A stretch of 64,000 nt of DNA from Desulforapulum sp034007745 (GCA_034007745.1 JAVEQI010000003.1:88793-152792); one strand, 5' to 3'; counted from the first letter of the stretch, positions 27,559-37,842 are shown. Program-made: numbers and translations. The notes: generated from the sequence alone by a model not told the origin.

Positions 27559-28688
27559 AAGCATTACTGGCACTTGAGGACGGCAGGACATTTCCCTGTC
27601 GCAGCTTTACCGGTCCTGGGGAGGCTTCGGGCGAGGTGGTGTTCAACACCAGCATGACCGGATACCAGGAAATTTTAACCGATCCCTCCTACTTTGGGCA
27701 GATGGTGACCATGACCTATCCCATGATCGGAAGTTACGGGGTCTGCCCCGAGGACATGGAATCTGACCGAATCCAGGCAAGGGCAATCATCGTTCGGGAG
27801 TACGTGGATTATCCAAGCAACTGGCGATCCACCGGCACCCTGGCCGATTTTCTGAAAAAAGAGGGGGTTCTGGGTGTCGAGGCCCTTGATACACGAGCTC
27901 TGACCCGCCACATCCGGAACAGGGGAGCCATGGGCGCAGTAATTTCCACCATTGATCTTGATCCGGCAACCCTTGTTGCCAAGGCAAAGAAAGTGGCCCC
28001 CACTATGGGATGCGATCTTGTGCAGAATGTGACCACTCAGTTTCCCTATTTCTGGCGGGACAACAAACCGGTCCATGTTGCAAAAAACGCTGTGCTGGAC
28101 CCTTCCATCTGGAGGTTCGGCCAGGAAAAAAAACGGGTCGTTGCCCTTGATTTCGGGATAAAGTACAATATCATCCGATGCCTTGAGGCAGCCGGGTGTG
28201 AGGTGCTGGTGCTGCCGGCCTCAACCCAATCCCGTATCATCAAGGCCCTTGAGCCCGACGGCGTTTTCCTTTCCAACGGTCCCGGGGATCCTGAGTCTCT
28301 ATCCTATGCGGTTGAAACCATCCGGGAGATCCTGGGATTCAAACCCATGTTCGGCATCTGCCTTGGCATGCAGCTCATGGGGCTTGCCATGGGGGCCAGG
28401 ACCCACAAGATAAAATTTGGCCACAGGGGGGGAAATCAGCCGGTGAAGAACTTTGCCACCAACCGGGTGGAGATTACTGTCCAGAATCACGGGTTTGCTG
28501 TTGATATCAACACCCTTGGAGATAAGGGGGGAGTCATGACCCACATCAATTTGAACGAAAGTTCCCTTGAGGGGATCAAGAACGAATCCCTCAAGGTTTT
28601 TTCCGTTCAGTACCATCCGGAGGCATCCCCCGGCCCCCATGACGCAGCCTATCTCTTTAACCAGTTCGCAGCAATGATGGAAAAATAA
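27555..28688 (+). CDS. carA: Carbamoyl-phosphate synthase small subunit
   Basis: 377 residues, the usual length. The N-terminal domain includes FNTSMTGYQEILTDPSY; the C-terminal class I amidotransferase has the nucleophile in FGICLGMQLMGLA and the catalytic His in QYHPEASPGPHD. It hydrolyses glutamine and passes ammonia to CarB. The start at 27555 overlaps the stop of the leader frame; see the folded ribosome-binding site. carB follows after five bases. Confidence 0.97.
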   Translation: MKALLALEDGRTFPCRSFTGPGEASGEVVFNTSMTGYQEILTDPSYFGQMVTMTYPMIGSYGVCPEDMESDRIQARAIIVREYVDYPSNWRSTGTLADFLKKEGVLGVEALDTRALTRHIRNRGAMGAVISTIDLDPATLVAKAKKVAPTMGCDLVQNVTTQFPYFWRDNKPVHVAKNAVLDPSIWRFGQEKKRVVALDFGIKYNIIRCLEAAGCEVLVLPASTQSRIIKALEPDGVFLSNGPGDPESLSYAVETIREILGFKPMFGICLGMQLMGLAMGARTHKIKFGHRGGNQPVKNFATNRVEITVQNHGFAVDINTLGDKGGVMTHINLNESSLEGIKNESLKVFSVQYHPEASPGPHDAAYLFNQFAAMMEK

Positions 28689-28693
28689 GTAAA

Positions 28694-31600
28694 ATGCCAA
28701 AACGAACCGACATACATAAAATTCTGATCATCGGAGCAGGCCCCATCATCATCAGCCAGGGGTGTGAGTTTGACTATTCGGGCACCCAGGCGTGCAAGGC
28801 CCTGAAGGAGGAGGGTTACGAGGTGATCCTGGTCAACTCTAACCCTGCCACCATCATGACTGATCCTGAAACTGCGGATCGAACCTACATCGAACCGATT
28901 ACCCCGGAAACCGTTGCAAAGATCATCGAGCTTGAGCGGCCCGACGCTCTTTTGCCCACCCTGGGCGGCCAGACCGGACTGAACACGGCCGTGAAGGTAG
29001 CCAATATGGGCATTCTCGAACGCTTCAATGTGGAGATGATCGGGGCGTCCCTTGAGGCCATCAACAAGGCCGAGGACCGGGAATTGTTCCGCAACGCCAT
29101 GAACAAGATCGGCCTGAGGATTCCCGAGAGCGGGTTTGCCCATAACATGGCCGAGGTGGAAGAGATTGCCCAGAGGCTGGGGTTCCCCGTTATTGTGCGA
29201 CCAAGCTTTACCCTGGGCGGAACCGGCGGCGGGGTGGCCTACAACTCCGAGGAGCTTGCAGATCTTGCCAAGACCGGCCTTGATGCAAGCTTTGTCACCC
29301 AGGTGATGCTCGAAGAATCGGTGCTGGGCTGGAAGGAGTACGAGCTTGAGGTGATGCGGGACCATGCCGGTAACGTGGTGATCGTCTGTTCCATCGAGAA
29401 CTTCGACGCCATGGGGGTTCATACAGGCGACAGCATTACCGTTGCCCCTGCCCAGACCCTGTCCGACAAGGAGTACCAGGTTTTGAGGAACGCCTCCATC
29501 GCCATCATGCGGGAGATAGGGGTGGATACGGGAGGCTCCAACGTTCAGTTTGCCATCAACCCGGCCAACGGAGAAATGATCGTCGTGGAGATGAACCCAA
29601 GGGTGTCAAGGAGTTCGGCCCTTGCTTCTAAGGCAACCGGCTTTCCCATTGCAAAGATTGCGGCAAAGCTCGCCGTGGGCTATACCCTTGATGAAATCAC
29701 CAACGACATCACGGGCCAGACCCTTGCCTGCTTTGAACCCTCCATCGACTATTGCGTTGTAAAGATACCCCGCTGGACCTTTGAGAAGTTTCCCGAGACT
29801 GACGATATCCTGACCACGTCCATGAAGAGCGTTGGCGAGACCATGAGCATAGGTCGGACCTTTAAGGAGGCCCTCCAGAAGGGGCTTCGATCCCTTGAAA
29901 TCGGCCGTTTCGGGTTTGGGGCGGACGGTAAAGATCCACTTCCCGGATCGGTTTCCCGCACCGAGCTTGAGTACCTTCTCGCCACCCCTAACTCCCAGCG
30001 GATCTTTTACATCAGGCACGCCCTTGAAAACGGCATGGATATAGGGACCATAAATTCCCTCACATCCATCGATCCCTGGTTTCTTGTCCAGATGAAGCAG
30101 ATGGTGGAATTTGAAAAGACCATCATCCTTGCAGGGCAGGAGATCCCCAAGGAGATGCTCAAAAAGGCAAAGAGGTGGGGTTATTCCGACCGCCAGCTCT
30201 CCCATCTCACAGGGGTGGGAGAGGAGAAAATCGAAAAACAGCGAAAGCGCCTTGGCATAGTCCCCGTGTACAAGCTTGTGGATACCTGTGCGGGGGAATT
30301 CCGGGCAGTTACTCCCTATTACTACTCCACCTATGAGGATGAGTGTGAGGCAAGGGTCTCAGACCGGAAAAAGGTGATGATCCTTGGCGGCGGACCCAAC
30401 CGCATCGGTCAGGGCATCGAATTTGATTATTGTTGCGTCCATGCAGCATTTGCCCTCAAAGAAGAGGGGGTGGAAAGCATCATGGTCAACTCAAATCCCG
30501 AAACAGTGAGTACTGATTATGACACCTCGGACAAGCTCTACTTCGAGCCGCTGACAAAAGAAGATGTGCTTCACATCGTGGAAAAGGAGAAACCATTCGG
30601 GGTTATTGTCCAGTTTGGTGGTCAGACTCCTTTAAACCTTGCCATGGATCTTGAACGGGCCGGGGTTCCCATCATCGGCACAAGTCCCGACAGCATCGAC
30701 CGGGCCGAAGACAGGGATCGCTTCCAGGCCATGCTCGACAAGCTCGGCATTGCCCAGCCAGCCAACGGTATTGCCACCAATATCAACGAGGCCCATGCCG
30801 TCGCCGAAAAAATAGGTTATCCCGTTATGGTGAGGCCTTCCTTTGTCCTTGGGGGGAGGGCCATGAAGATAGTTTACGACCGTTCGGCCCTTGAAGAATT
30901 TTTTAACCTTGCCGTGCTGGCATCCCCGGACCATCCGGTTCTTATTGATCAGTTCCTCGAGGATGCCTTTGAGCTTGACGTGGACGCCATTTCAGACGGG
31001 GAAAATACCGTGATCGGTGGCATGATGGAGCATATTGAGGAGGCAGGAATCCATTCCGGGGATTCCGCCTGTGTGCTTCCCCCCTATTCGATCTCAGACG
31101 AGCACATTGACGAGATGACAAGGGCGGCCAAGGCCATTGCAAAGGAACTCAAGGTCAAGGGTTTGATGAACATCCAGTTCGGCATCATGGACGATAAGGT
31201 TTACGTGATCGAGGTCAACCCCAGGGCGTCACGAACCGTTCCCTTTGTGAGCAAGGCCACCGGGATTCCCCTGGCAAAGCTCGCAACCAAGGTCATGCTG
31301 GGGAAAACCCTGCCCGAACTTGGGATCACAGAACAGGCTATACCGGTTCATTATTCGGTAAAAGAGGCTGTGATGCCCTTTGACCGTTTCGCCAAGGTTG
31401 ACCCGGTCCTGGGGCCTGAGATGAAATCAACGGGCGAGGTCATGGGTATTGACATGGATCTCGGGGCTGCGGTTGCAAAGGCCCAGCTTGGTGCGGGTCA
31501 GAATCTGCCCACGGAGGGCAGCGTATTCATCAGTGTTCAGGACAGTGATAAACGTTCGGCCCTGTCCGTGGCAAAGGATTTTTACGACATGGGTTTCGCC

Positions 31601-31918
31601 CTGGCAGCCACCCGGGGAACGGCGGTTTTTCTTGAGGAAAATGCCATCCCGGCAAAGGTGATTGAAAAGGTGTCGGCGGGCAGGCCCAATGTGGTGGATG
31701 CCATCAAGAACAACGAAATTCAGCTGATTCTCAACACCGGTGCCAGCAGCCAGACTAAGGCCGACGGTTATGCCATAAGAAGGTCTGCCATCCGGTACAA
31801 GGTCCCCTATGCAACGACAACCGACGGCGCCCGCGCCATTTGCCAGGCCATCCAGGCCCTTAAAAGGGAGAGTCTTACGGTCAAGGCCCTCCAGGAATAT
31901 CACAGAAAGGTGAATTAA
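28694..31918 (+). CDS. carB: Carbamoyl-phosphate synthase large subunit
   Basis: 1074 residues with the two homologous ATP-grasp halves of CarB. The first starts ILIIGAGPIIISQGCEFDYSG and the second ILGGGPNRIGQGIEFDYCC; both have the MVNSNPE/LVNSNPA and NPRxSR motifs. The C-terminal MGS-like allosteric domain follows (from about residue 935). It makes carbamoyl phosphate for pyrimidines and arginine. purF starts two bases after its stop codon. Confidence 0.97.
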   Translation: MPKRTDIHKILIIGAGPIIISQGCEFDYSGTQACKALKEEGYEVILVNSNPATIMTDPETADRTYIEPITPETVAKIIELERPDALLPTLGGQTGLNTAVKVANMGILERFNVEMIGASLEAINKAEDRELFRNAMNKIGLRIPESGFAHNMAEVEEIAQRLGFPVIVRPSFTLGGTGGGVAYNSEELADLAKTGLDASFVTQVMLEESVLGWKEYELEVMRDHAGNVVIVCSIENFDAMGVHTGDSITVAPAQTLSDKEYQVLRNASIAIMREIGVDTGGSNVQFAINPANGEMIVVEMNPRVSRSSALASKATGFPIAKIAAKLAVGYTLDEITNDITGQTLACFEPSIDYCVVKIPRWTFEKFPETDDILTTSMKSVGETMSIGRTFKEALQKGLRSLEIGRFGFGADGKDPLPGSVSRTELEYLLATPNSQRIFYIRHALENGMDIGTINSLTSIDPWFLVQMKQMVEFEKTIILAGQEIPKEMLKKAKRWGYSDRQLSHLTGVGEEKIEKQRKRLGIVPVYKLVDTCAGEFRAVTPYYYSTYEDECEARVSDRKKVMILGGGPNRIGQGIEFDYCCVHAAFALKEEGVESIMVNSNPETVSTDYDTSDKLYFEPLTKEDVLHIVEKEKPFGVIVQFGGQTPLNLAMDLERAGVPIIGTSPDSIDRAEDRDRFQAMLDKLGIAQPANGIATNINEAHAVAEKIGYPVMVRPSFVLGGRAMKIVYDRSALEEFFNLAVLASPDHPVLIDQFLEDAFELDVDAISDGENTVIGGMMEHIEEAGIHSGDSACVLPPYSISDEHIDEMTRAAKAIAKELKVKGLMNIQFGIMDDKVYVIEVNPRASRTVPFVSKATGIPLAKLATKVMLGKTLPELGITEQAIPVHYSVKEAVMPFDRFAKVDPVLGPEMKSTGEVMGIDMDLGAAVAKAQLGAGQNLPTEGSVFISVQDSDKRSALSVAKDFYDMGFALAATRGTAVFLEENAIPAKVIEKVSAGRPNVVDAIKNNEIQLILNTGASSQTKADGYAIRRSAIRYKVPYATTTDGARAICQAIQALKRESLTVKALQEYHRKVN

Positions 31919-31919
31919 G

Positions 31920-33332
31920 ATGTTTGAAAATGAAACACCCCGGGATGAGTGCGGGGTATTTGGACTGTATCGCCATCATGAGGCGGCAAAGCTGACTTAT
32001 TTCGGGCTCTACGCCCTCCAGCACAGGGGTCAGGAGAGTGCGGGCATAAGCGTTTCCAGGGAGAACAACAAGATCATCTCCCATAAGGGGATGGGCCTTG
32101 TCCATGACATCTTCAAGATGGAGGATCTGGAGCGCATCGAAGGGGGAAGCGCCATCGGCCATGTGCGGTACTCCACCACCGGGGATTCGGTTATGACCAA
32201 TGCCCAGCCCTTTGTGGTGCAGCACAAGAACAGGTCCTATGCCGTGGCCCACAACGGCAACCTCGTGAACGCCCACAAGCTCAAAGAGGAGCTTGAAGAA
32301 AACGGGTCCATCTTCCAGACCACCATGGATTCTGAGGTCTTTCTCCACCTCTTTATCAAGAACCTCAAGGGCGGGGATGTGATAACCGCCATCCAGCGGG
32401 CAGTGGCAAAGATTGAGGGTGCATATTCCTTTGTGCTTCTCACCTGCAAGGGCGAGGTGATCGGTGTGAAAGATCCCAACGGGTTCAGGCCCCTTGCCCT
32501 TGGAAAGCTCAACGGCCATTATGTTCTCTCGTCTGAGACCTGCGCCTTTGATCTTGTCCAGGCCGAGTTTGTGCGGGAACTCGAACCCGGTGAGATAGTT
32601 ATGATCAACGAGGACGGGGTCACGAGCATTAAGCTTGATCCTGCGCCGGCAAAATGTTCCCTGTGCATCTTTGAGTATATATACTTTTCAAGACCAGATT
32701 CCACCATATTTGGCAAGAATGTTTACCAGATGAGAAAGGCCCACGGAAAGAGGCTTGCCCAGGAGGAGCCTGTGGATGCGGATTTTGTGATGCCCTTTCC
32801 AGATTCGGGCAACTATGCGGCCATAGGGTATGCCGAAGAGTCGGGTATTCCCTTTGAGATGGCCATGATCCGGAACCACTATGTGGGAAGAAGCTTTATC
32901 CAGCCCACCCAGAGTATGCGGGACTTTGCAGTCAGGGTTAAGCTCAACCCCGTACGGGAACTTATCCGCAACAAGGAGATCATCATCATCGAGGATTCCA
33001 TCATCCGGGGCACCACGGCCATGACAAGGGTCAGGGCGTTGAGGGACCTTGGGGCCAAAAAGGTGCACATGCGAATCTCATGCCCTCCCCATCGCTTTCC
33101 CTGCTACTACGGCATTGATTTTTCCTCTAAAGGTGAACTGATTGCAGCCACCAAGACCGAAGAGGAATTGACAAAGTTTCTGGGGCTCGACACCCTTCAC
33201 TATCTCTCCATGGAGGGGATGCTCGAGGCAAGCGGGGTGGAAAAACCTGAGGATCATTTTTGCAAGGCCTGCTTTGACGGTTCCTATCCCGTTGCCTTTG
33301 ATCCTGGAGTTACCAAGTGTTGCATGGGGTAG
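31920..33332 (+). CDS. purF: Amidophosphoribosyltransferase
   Basis: 470 residues. A short propeptide (MFENETPRDE) precedes the Cys11 nucleophile in CGVFGLY, as in Bacillus-type enzymes that are cleaved to expose cysteine. The PRPP-binding loop is IIIEDSIIRGTT. Cysteines in AKCSLCIFEY, RISCPPH and HFCKACFDG are the expected [4Fe-4S] ligands. It commits PRPP to purine synthesis. It forms a unit with carAB, all using glutamine. Its TAG stop is the first base triplet of a repeat block. Confidence 0.96.
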   Translation: MFENETPRDECGVFGLYRHHEAAKLTYFGLYALQHRGQESAGISVSRENNKIISHKGMGLVHDIFKMEDLERIEGGSAIGHVRYSTTGDSVMTNAQPFVVQHKNRSYAVAHNGNLVNAHKLKEELEENGSIFQTTMDSEVFLHLFIKNLKGGDVITAIQRAVAKIEGAYSFVLLTCKGEVIGVKDPNGFRPLALGKLNGHYVLSSETCAFDLVQAEFVRELEPGEIVMINEDGVTSIKLDPAPAKCSLCIFEYIYFSRPDSTIFGKNVYQMRKAHGKRLAQEEPVDADFVMPFPDSGNYAAIGYAEESGIPFEMAMIRNHYVGRSFIQPTQSMRDFAVRVKLNPVRELIRNKEIIIIEDSIIRGTTAMTRVRALRDLGAKKVHMRISCPPHRFPCYYGIDFSSKGELIAATKTEEELTKFLGLDTLHYLSMEGMLEASGVEKPEDHFCKACFDGSYPVAFDPGVTKCCMG

Positions 33333-33380
33333 TTAGTAGGTAGTGATTAGTAGGTAGTGGGTAGTGGCTAAAAGCTAACA
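33329..33380 (+). repeat. 7-bp-period repeat block after purF
   Basis: Units of TAGTTAG, TAGGTAG, TGATTAG, TAGGTAG and TGGGTAG are followed by TGGCTAAAAGCTAAC. The same two unit types in the same order occur at 19987. The block starts at the purF stop codon and ends 40 bases before the radical SAM gene. Confidence 0.8.
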
Positions 33381-33419
33381 GGGGCAATTCAAGATTTGTC
33401 CTGGGGATAAAAGAGGGAA

Positions 33420-34433
33420 ATGCAAAAAAAAGTCGTGAAAAGGACCGTGGCGTTTTCAAAGGATTCGTCAAACCTGTTTTTCCATATTCTCACAAAATGC
33501 AACCTGAGGTGTAAGCATTGCTACATCAACCGGGACGAGCACGGCAGAGAAATTCTGGATCTTGCCACCATACGAGAATGGCTCGCCCTTTTTATTCGGC
33601 GTTCCCAAGACACCAACCTGATCCTCCTCGGGGGCGAACCAACCCTGCATCCGGATTTGAGCCTTGTGGTGAAGGCTGCCAGGGAGATGGGATTTTCATC
33701 CATCACCATTGACACCAACGGTTATCTCTTCCACGACATCCTGGATAAAATTACTCCCGATGATCTTGATTTTATCAGTTTTTCCCTGGATGGAGCAACA
33801 CCTGCCATCAACGACGCCATCCGGGGAAAAGGGTGTTATGACGCCTGTGTAAATGGGGTAAAAAGGGCCGTTGAAAAGGGGTTTTCCACTTCCATGATAT
33901 ACACGGTGAGCGCAGCCAACATCGACGAGCTTGATCAGATGCCGGATCTTGTCAAGGACCTTGGGGTTGACCGGTTCTTCATCCAGGTTGTGGGCATCAG
34001 GGGGGAATCGGCCGGAAAAGGCGACACGCCCCAGGTGACAAGAAAACGATGGCTTGAAGTCGTTCCAAAGGTGGCCCGGAGAATTGCCCAGGCCGGCATC
34101 ACTGTTACCTGGCCCAAGGTGTTCCTTGATCCTGATGAAGCTTTTGAGTGTGCAGGCCTTGTGGCGGACAACTACTTTGTCTTTCCCAACGGCAGGGTGT
34201 ATCGCTGTCCGCTCTGCGAGGATCATCCCATTCACGGTTTTGAGATAAGGGAAAATCAACTTGTCCCCACTTCCTTATTGAACGAGACCGCCCTGTTCGA
34301 TCTAACAATCCCCGAGGGGTGCGTGATGAACAAACTTGTTCAGCCCGGCAACATCACCTACAGGCAGGACGGCAAGCCCGAGCATAAAATTGCCTGCTGC
34401 ATGCTCAAGCAGGAGATAGTTCTTAGTCTATAA
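33420..34433 (+). CDS. Radical SAM protein
   Basis: 337 residues with the [4Fe-4S]-SAM motif CNLRCKHC near residue 26, then GGEPTLHPDL and ITIDTNGYL typical of the radical SAM barrel. A C-terminal cysteine cluster (FECAGLVADN, YRCPLCEDH, CVMNKL, IACCML) suggests one or two auxiliary clusters of the SPASM/twitch kind. Such proteins often modify peptides, but no precursor peptide or maturation gene is adjacent, so I do not assign a reaction. Upstream is the repeat block; downstream is a pseudogene. Confidence 0.85.
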   Translation: MQKKVVKRTVAFSKDSSNLFFHILTKCNLRCKHCYINRDEHGREILDLATIREWLALFIRRSQDTNLILLGGEPTLHPDLSLVVKAAREMGFSSITIDTNGYLFHDILDKITPDDLDFISFSLDGATPAINDAIRGKGCYDACVNGVKRAVEKGFSTSMIYTVSAANIDELDQMPDLVKDLGVDRFFIQVVGIRGESAGKGDTPQVTRKRWLEVVPKVARRIAQAGITVTWPKVFLDPDEAFECAGLVADNYFVFPNGRVYRCPLCEDHPIHGFEIRENQLVPTSLLNETALFDLTIPEGCVMNKLVQPGNITYRQDGKPEHKIACCMLKQEIVLSL

Positions 34434-34525
34434 CCTGGATTTAGACAAAACTCCGTAACATTAGCGCTGCCTTGCACTTGGAAAGATACGCTGTTTTTCC
34501 GTTCGGCATGAAATAGGATAAAAAC

Positions 34526-35459
34526 GTGGATACTGCTGAACAATCATATCTCATCAGTGGGGGAAAACCGACCCTTTGCTGCTCCACCTGTTGCAGGCAA
34601 TAGACAAGGCCACGGCGATCCAGATGGCGGTTTCTTTTACCCGGATGTCTGGCCTTCGCCTCATAACCAATGCCCTTGAAGAAGCCCTGGTCAGAAAGGT
34701 ACCGTTTGAATTTCTAACCAGTGACTACCTTGATGTGACAGAGCCTTCAGCCCTTCGCAGATTGATGCTTTTACACGAAGCCGGTGCAGACGTCCGCATT
34801 CATGCCTGCCACAACGGGGGCGCATTTCATACCAAGGCCTATGTTTTCATTCGCAACGACAGGAGGGCTTTGCCTTTATCGGCTCCAGCAACCTGTCTGA
34901 AAGCGCATTGACCCAGGGAATAGAATGGAACCTTTGCATCGACAGCTGCCATACGCCATCGGCCTTTGAAACCCAGGCTCGTGCCCTGCAGATTTTTGAG
35001 GAATGGAAGGAAAAAGGACAGAGCCGCACCCTGGGCTTTTGCGTCTCGATTCATCATGCCGATTTCATGGCCTCTTTTTTCACTGGCAAAGGCGTAAAAG
35101 CGGTTTCTGTTCATTCAAAATCCATGGTTCGCCGCCACGATGCCCTTGACCGGCTGAGCAATGGTTTGCTGCAGGTCATTTTCTGTGTGGATCTGTTCAA
35201 TGAAGGGCTCAAGGCTGCTGCAGGCAGTTTTGGGTTAGATACGGGGCTGCCCCTCAGCGTGGAGCGGGCGGATTGGGTATTGTCTGTTCCGAGGGGTCTG
35301 CCCTGGGCGGATCTCGAAACGGGAGAACCGTGCTGGTTCAAAGCAGCGGAATTTTTGACCCTGACACGGAATCTTCATTCACAGTCAAACGCTATCGCAG
35401 CACAAAAAAAGAGGACCCTGAAACAGGATGGAGGCACTCACAAGCCGGAATCGTAACCT
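34526..35459 (+). pseudogene. Helicase with phospholipase D-like domain, broken
   Basis: The frame from GTG 34526 gives YLISGGK, then shifts near 34572 into a frame with the PLD-like domain (AVSFTRMSGL, FHTKAYVF), then shifts again near 34865 to reach FIGSSNLSESALTQGIEWN. After about residue 45 of this third frame the sequence jumps to a helicase C-terminal segment (LGFCVSIHHADFM, LQVIFCVDLFNEG). The central ATPase domain is missing. Intact relatives are PLD-DEAD/SNF2 helicases linked to DNA restriction or repair; this copy has at least two frameshifts and a large deletion. Confidence 0.7.
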
Positions 35460-35483
35460 GAATCTGAAGTCTAAAATTTATTT

Positions 35484-36116
35484 TTATCCTGTTAAAACCT
35501 TTTTTTGAATCAGGCAATTGAGCCACACAATGCCTTCACGGTCGAGGCCGTCTTCCGTGGTTCTGGAACTGACCACCTCAAAACCGGCCTTTTGGGAGGC
35601 CAGAATCCACTCTTCAGCCGTCATGGCAGTAAATCGTCGCCCCTTTTCATCAAACTCACCCTGGTTCACATCGTCCCGCCGGGAAGGCACGGAAAAGAAG
35701 AACCGGCCCTGTTCATTAACGAGGCGTCCGGCTTTTTCAAACACGGCATCAATGTCTTCCCGGGTGAGATGCATGAGGGTGGCAATGGAAAAAAGACCGT
35801 CAAATCGCCCCAGACGTTCTGACAACCCTTGGGGCAGATGGATGGTGTAAAGCCTTCCTGAAAGTTCCGGGTGAAGTTTAACGGCCGATGCAATCATCTC
35901 TTCTGACCCGTCAACAGCAGTGACGTCAAAACCGCAGGCCACCATGAACGAAGCGTCCCGGCCTGATCCGCAGCCAATCTCCAGGAGCTTTGCCCCTGGA
36001 TCAAAGCAGGATTTCAACAGGGCCTGCATCTCTTCTACCCCGGCCGACTCATATCGATGGGCCAGGGATTCTGCGTTTTTCTGGTAGTATTTGATGGAGG
36101 ATGAATTTTCAGGCAT
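35484..36116 (-). CDS. Class I SAM-dependent methyltransferase
   Basis: 210 residues. The SAM-binding motif LLEIGCGSGRDASFM is near residue 42, followed by the acidic end of strand two (VTAVDGSEEMI) and SIATLMHLTREDI. It resembles small-molecule or tellurite-type methyltransferases of the Methyltransf_11/25 group. It converges with the helicase remnant. The substrate is unknown. No ribosome-binding site stronger than GAAAGAAA is seen. Confidence 0.8.
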   Translation of the reverse strand: MPENSSSIKYYQKNAESLAHRYESAGVEEMQALLKSCFDPGAKLLEIGCGSGRDASFMVACGFDVTAVDGSEEMIASAVKLHPELSGRLYTIHLPQGLSERLGRFDGLFSIATLMHLTREDIDAVFEKAGRLVNEQGRFFFSVPSRRDDVNQGEFDEKGRRFTAMTAEEWILASQKAGFEVVSSRTTEDGLDREGIVWLNCLIQKKVLTG

Positions 36117-36306
36117 GGTTTCTTTCTTTCACCAGTAGCTGTTTAATCTGCGGTACTTGGCTTGCCAAGGGCAAACATCATGTTCATACCAGCCTTTAAA
36201 CCATAAAATCCCCACCTTTAAAAGGGAAGATTTCATCCATAGAACACCAGGCCCATCAGGCCAAGTTAATTGTCGTCAACCGGACAAGATAATTGACGCG
36301 AGACAC

Positions 36307-37434
36307 CTAATAGTTGGTCAACAGCCAATAGGAGAGGATTGGATCCACAATCTGCCATGTTTTTTCACGGTCTTTTTCTATCAAGTCCAGCTGTGTCAAA
36401 CGTTTAATGGCCGCCTGTACACCCCCGACTGACTTTAAATGATGGGAGTTCATATACCTGTTCGACATGATCGAATTAGAAGGTTCCCGGGCCAAGGCCT
36501 TGAGCAGTGCAATTTGTTGTGGTGCTAACCCTTGAAGCATAGATTTAAAGACAAATGATTCAGAGTTGATAAAAGTATCAAAAGCCTCATTCATATCTCT
36601 TTCGCAAACCAGAGGCCCTGAACACTCAAAAACAAAAAATGCCAATTTCTGGGTATAATATGGATGTTTACACGACCGTTTAAGAATATCCTGCAATATA
36701 TTATCAGGACACTTTTTTCCTGCATTCTTAAAACCAGCTTTGATAAACGCAGCAAATTCATCTCCAGGTAAACATTTCAGCTCATAATTGATGGCGCTCT
36801 GGTAAAAGGGGCGTTTTCGATCAACAAACATATCAAGCAGAATTCGTCTTCGACTACCAACGAAAAAATAGGAGGCCGGATGCATCTGAATATGTGTCCT
36901 CAATATACCCTCTATCCTGGGCTCTCGTAATTCAGTAATTTCCTGAAACTCATCAAAAGTGATCTGTACAGGCTTATTTGTGACTTTTAAAAAATTCCCA
37001 AGATCCTCCAGCGTCTTTTCCAGAAGATCAATCCCGACGATACCCGGCGAAGACGGTTGAACTGTAAGACTGAAGGAGGATCCATCCTCGGATGGTTGAA
37101 ATATTGGTTTAAATGTTTTCAGAATCTTGATCGATCGCTTGAATAAATTTTCATTGAACTGTAACATTTGATAAATGCTCCGGGCAATTCGTTGAGCAAC
37201 ATCATCAATGGAGGATACAGCAAAGAAATCTACATAACTTATCAACGCACCATGCTCGGTTTCCAACCTCTTCTGAACCTGCCGGACCAGAGATGTTTTT
37301 CCATATCTTCGGGGGGAATACAGGACCACGTTTGTTTGACTTCTGGCAAAGGAAATTAAATCGTCCAGCTCTTTTATTCTATTGCAAAAAAATTCCGGGT
37401 CAGAAATCACCTTTATTGTAAAGGGATTGATCAT
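36307..37434 (-). CDS. ATP-binding protein of the archaeal-type AAA ATPase family
   Basis: 375 residues with Walker A YSPRRYGKTSLVRQV near residue 40 and a later QITFDEFQEITEL as Walker B. The C-terminal part has a winged-helix look (ALLKALA...SVGGVQAAIKRLTQLDLIEK). Such single ATPases (AAA_14/ATPase_2-like) are widespread and often lie in mobile or variable regions; their role is mostly unknown. Codon use is A+T-rich compared with carAB. A 14-bp inverted repeat stands just before its start. Confidence 0.8.
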   Translation of the reverse strand: MINPFTIKVISDPEFFCNRIKELDDLISFARSQTNVVLYSPRRYGKTSLVRQVQKRLETEHGALISYVDFFAVSSIDDVAQRIARSIYQMLQFNENLFKRSIKILKTFKPIFQPSEDGSSFSLTVQPSSPGIVGIDLLEKTLEDLGNFLKVTNKPVQITFDEFQEITELREPRIEGILRTHIQMHPASYFFVGSRRRILLDMFVDRKRPFYQSAINYELKCLPGDEFAAFIKAGFKNAGKKCPDNILQDILKRSCKHPYYTQKLAFFVFECSGPLVCERDMNEAFDTFINSESFVFKSMLQGLAPQQIALLKALAREPSNSIMSNRYMNSHHLKSVGGVQAAIKRLTQLDLIEKDREKTWQIVDPILSYWLLTNY

Positions 37435-37452
37435 GCCTTCACCTCTTATTGC

Positions 37453-37497
37453 AATTGAGTTATTGTTGTTGAATTACTTAACTACAATAACTCAATT
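37453..37497. repeat. 14-bp inverted repeat at the ATPase promoter
   Basis: AATTGAGTTATTGT and ACAATAACTCAATT are perfect inverted repeats with 17 bases between, 19 bases upstream of the ATPase start. The position suits an operator for autoregulation. Its right arm overlaps the end of the IS21 remnant frame, so it could instead be an end of a mobile element. Confidence 0.6.
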
Positions 37498-37842
37498 AAA
37501 ATGAGAGATCAAGTGAAAAATCATTGCAAATCCTAGGGGCGGTGGTTGTCCATCTGGTCTAATCTTTTTATTTTTCGTACCTTCCGGTGGAAGTTGATAC
37601 TGCCCAAGACATTTCCTGTTTAGATAAATTTTAAGGTGGTCGCTGTATTCCAGGGCAATCACGTCATGGCGACCGGTTCCCGGTATCCAATAATAATTGC
37701 CGTCAACGGATATATACCCGTATTGATCCGTGACTCTCTGATGCTCACGGTAAGGTGGGGTAATGAATGCAGGCATTTTAGTCAGGATTACGATCAAGGC
37801 CAATATTTGCCGTTTATGTTGTAATTTGTGTAGGTGTTCCAA
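37492..37842 (-). pseudogene. IS21-type transposase (IstA) C-terminal fragment
   Basis: The central residues (RVTDQYGYISVDGNYYWIPG, then VIALEYSDHLKIYLNRKCL and YQLPPEGTKNKKIRPDG) match the Mu-like C-terminal domain of IstA transposases. The catalytic DDE core and the N-terminal helix-turn-helix are absent, as is istB. It is an inactive relic. Confidence 0.6.
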
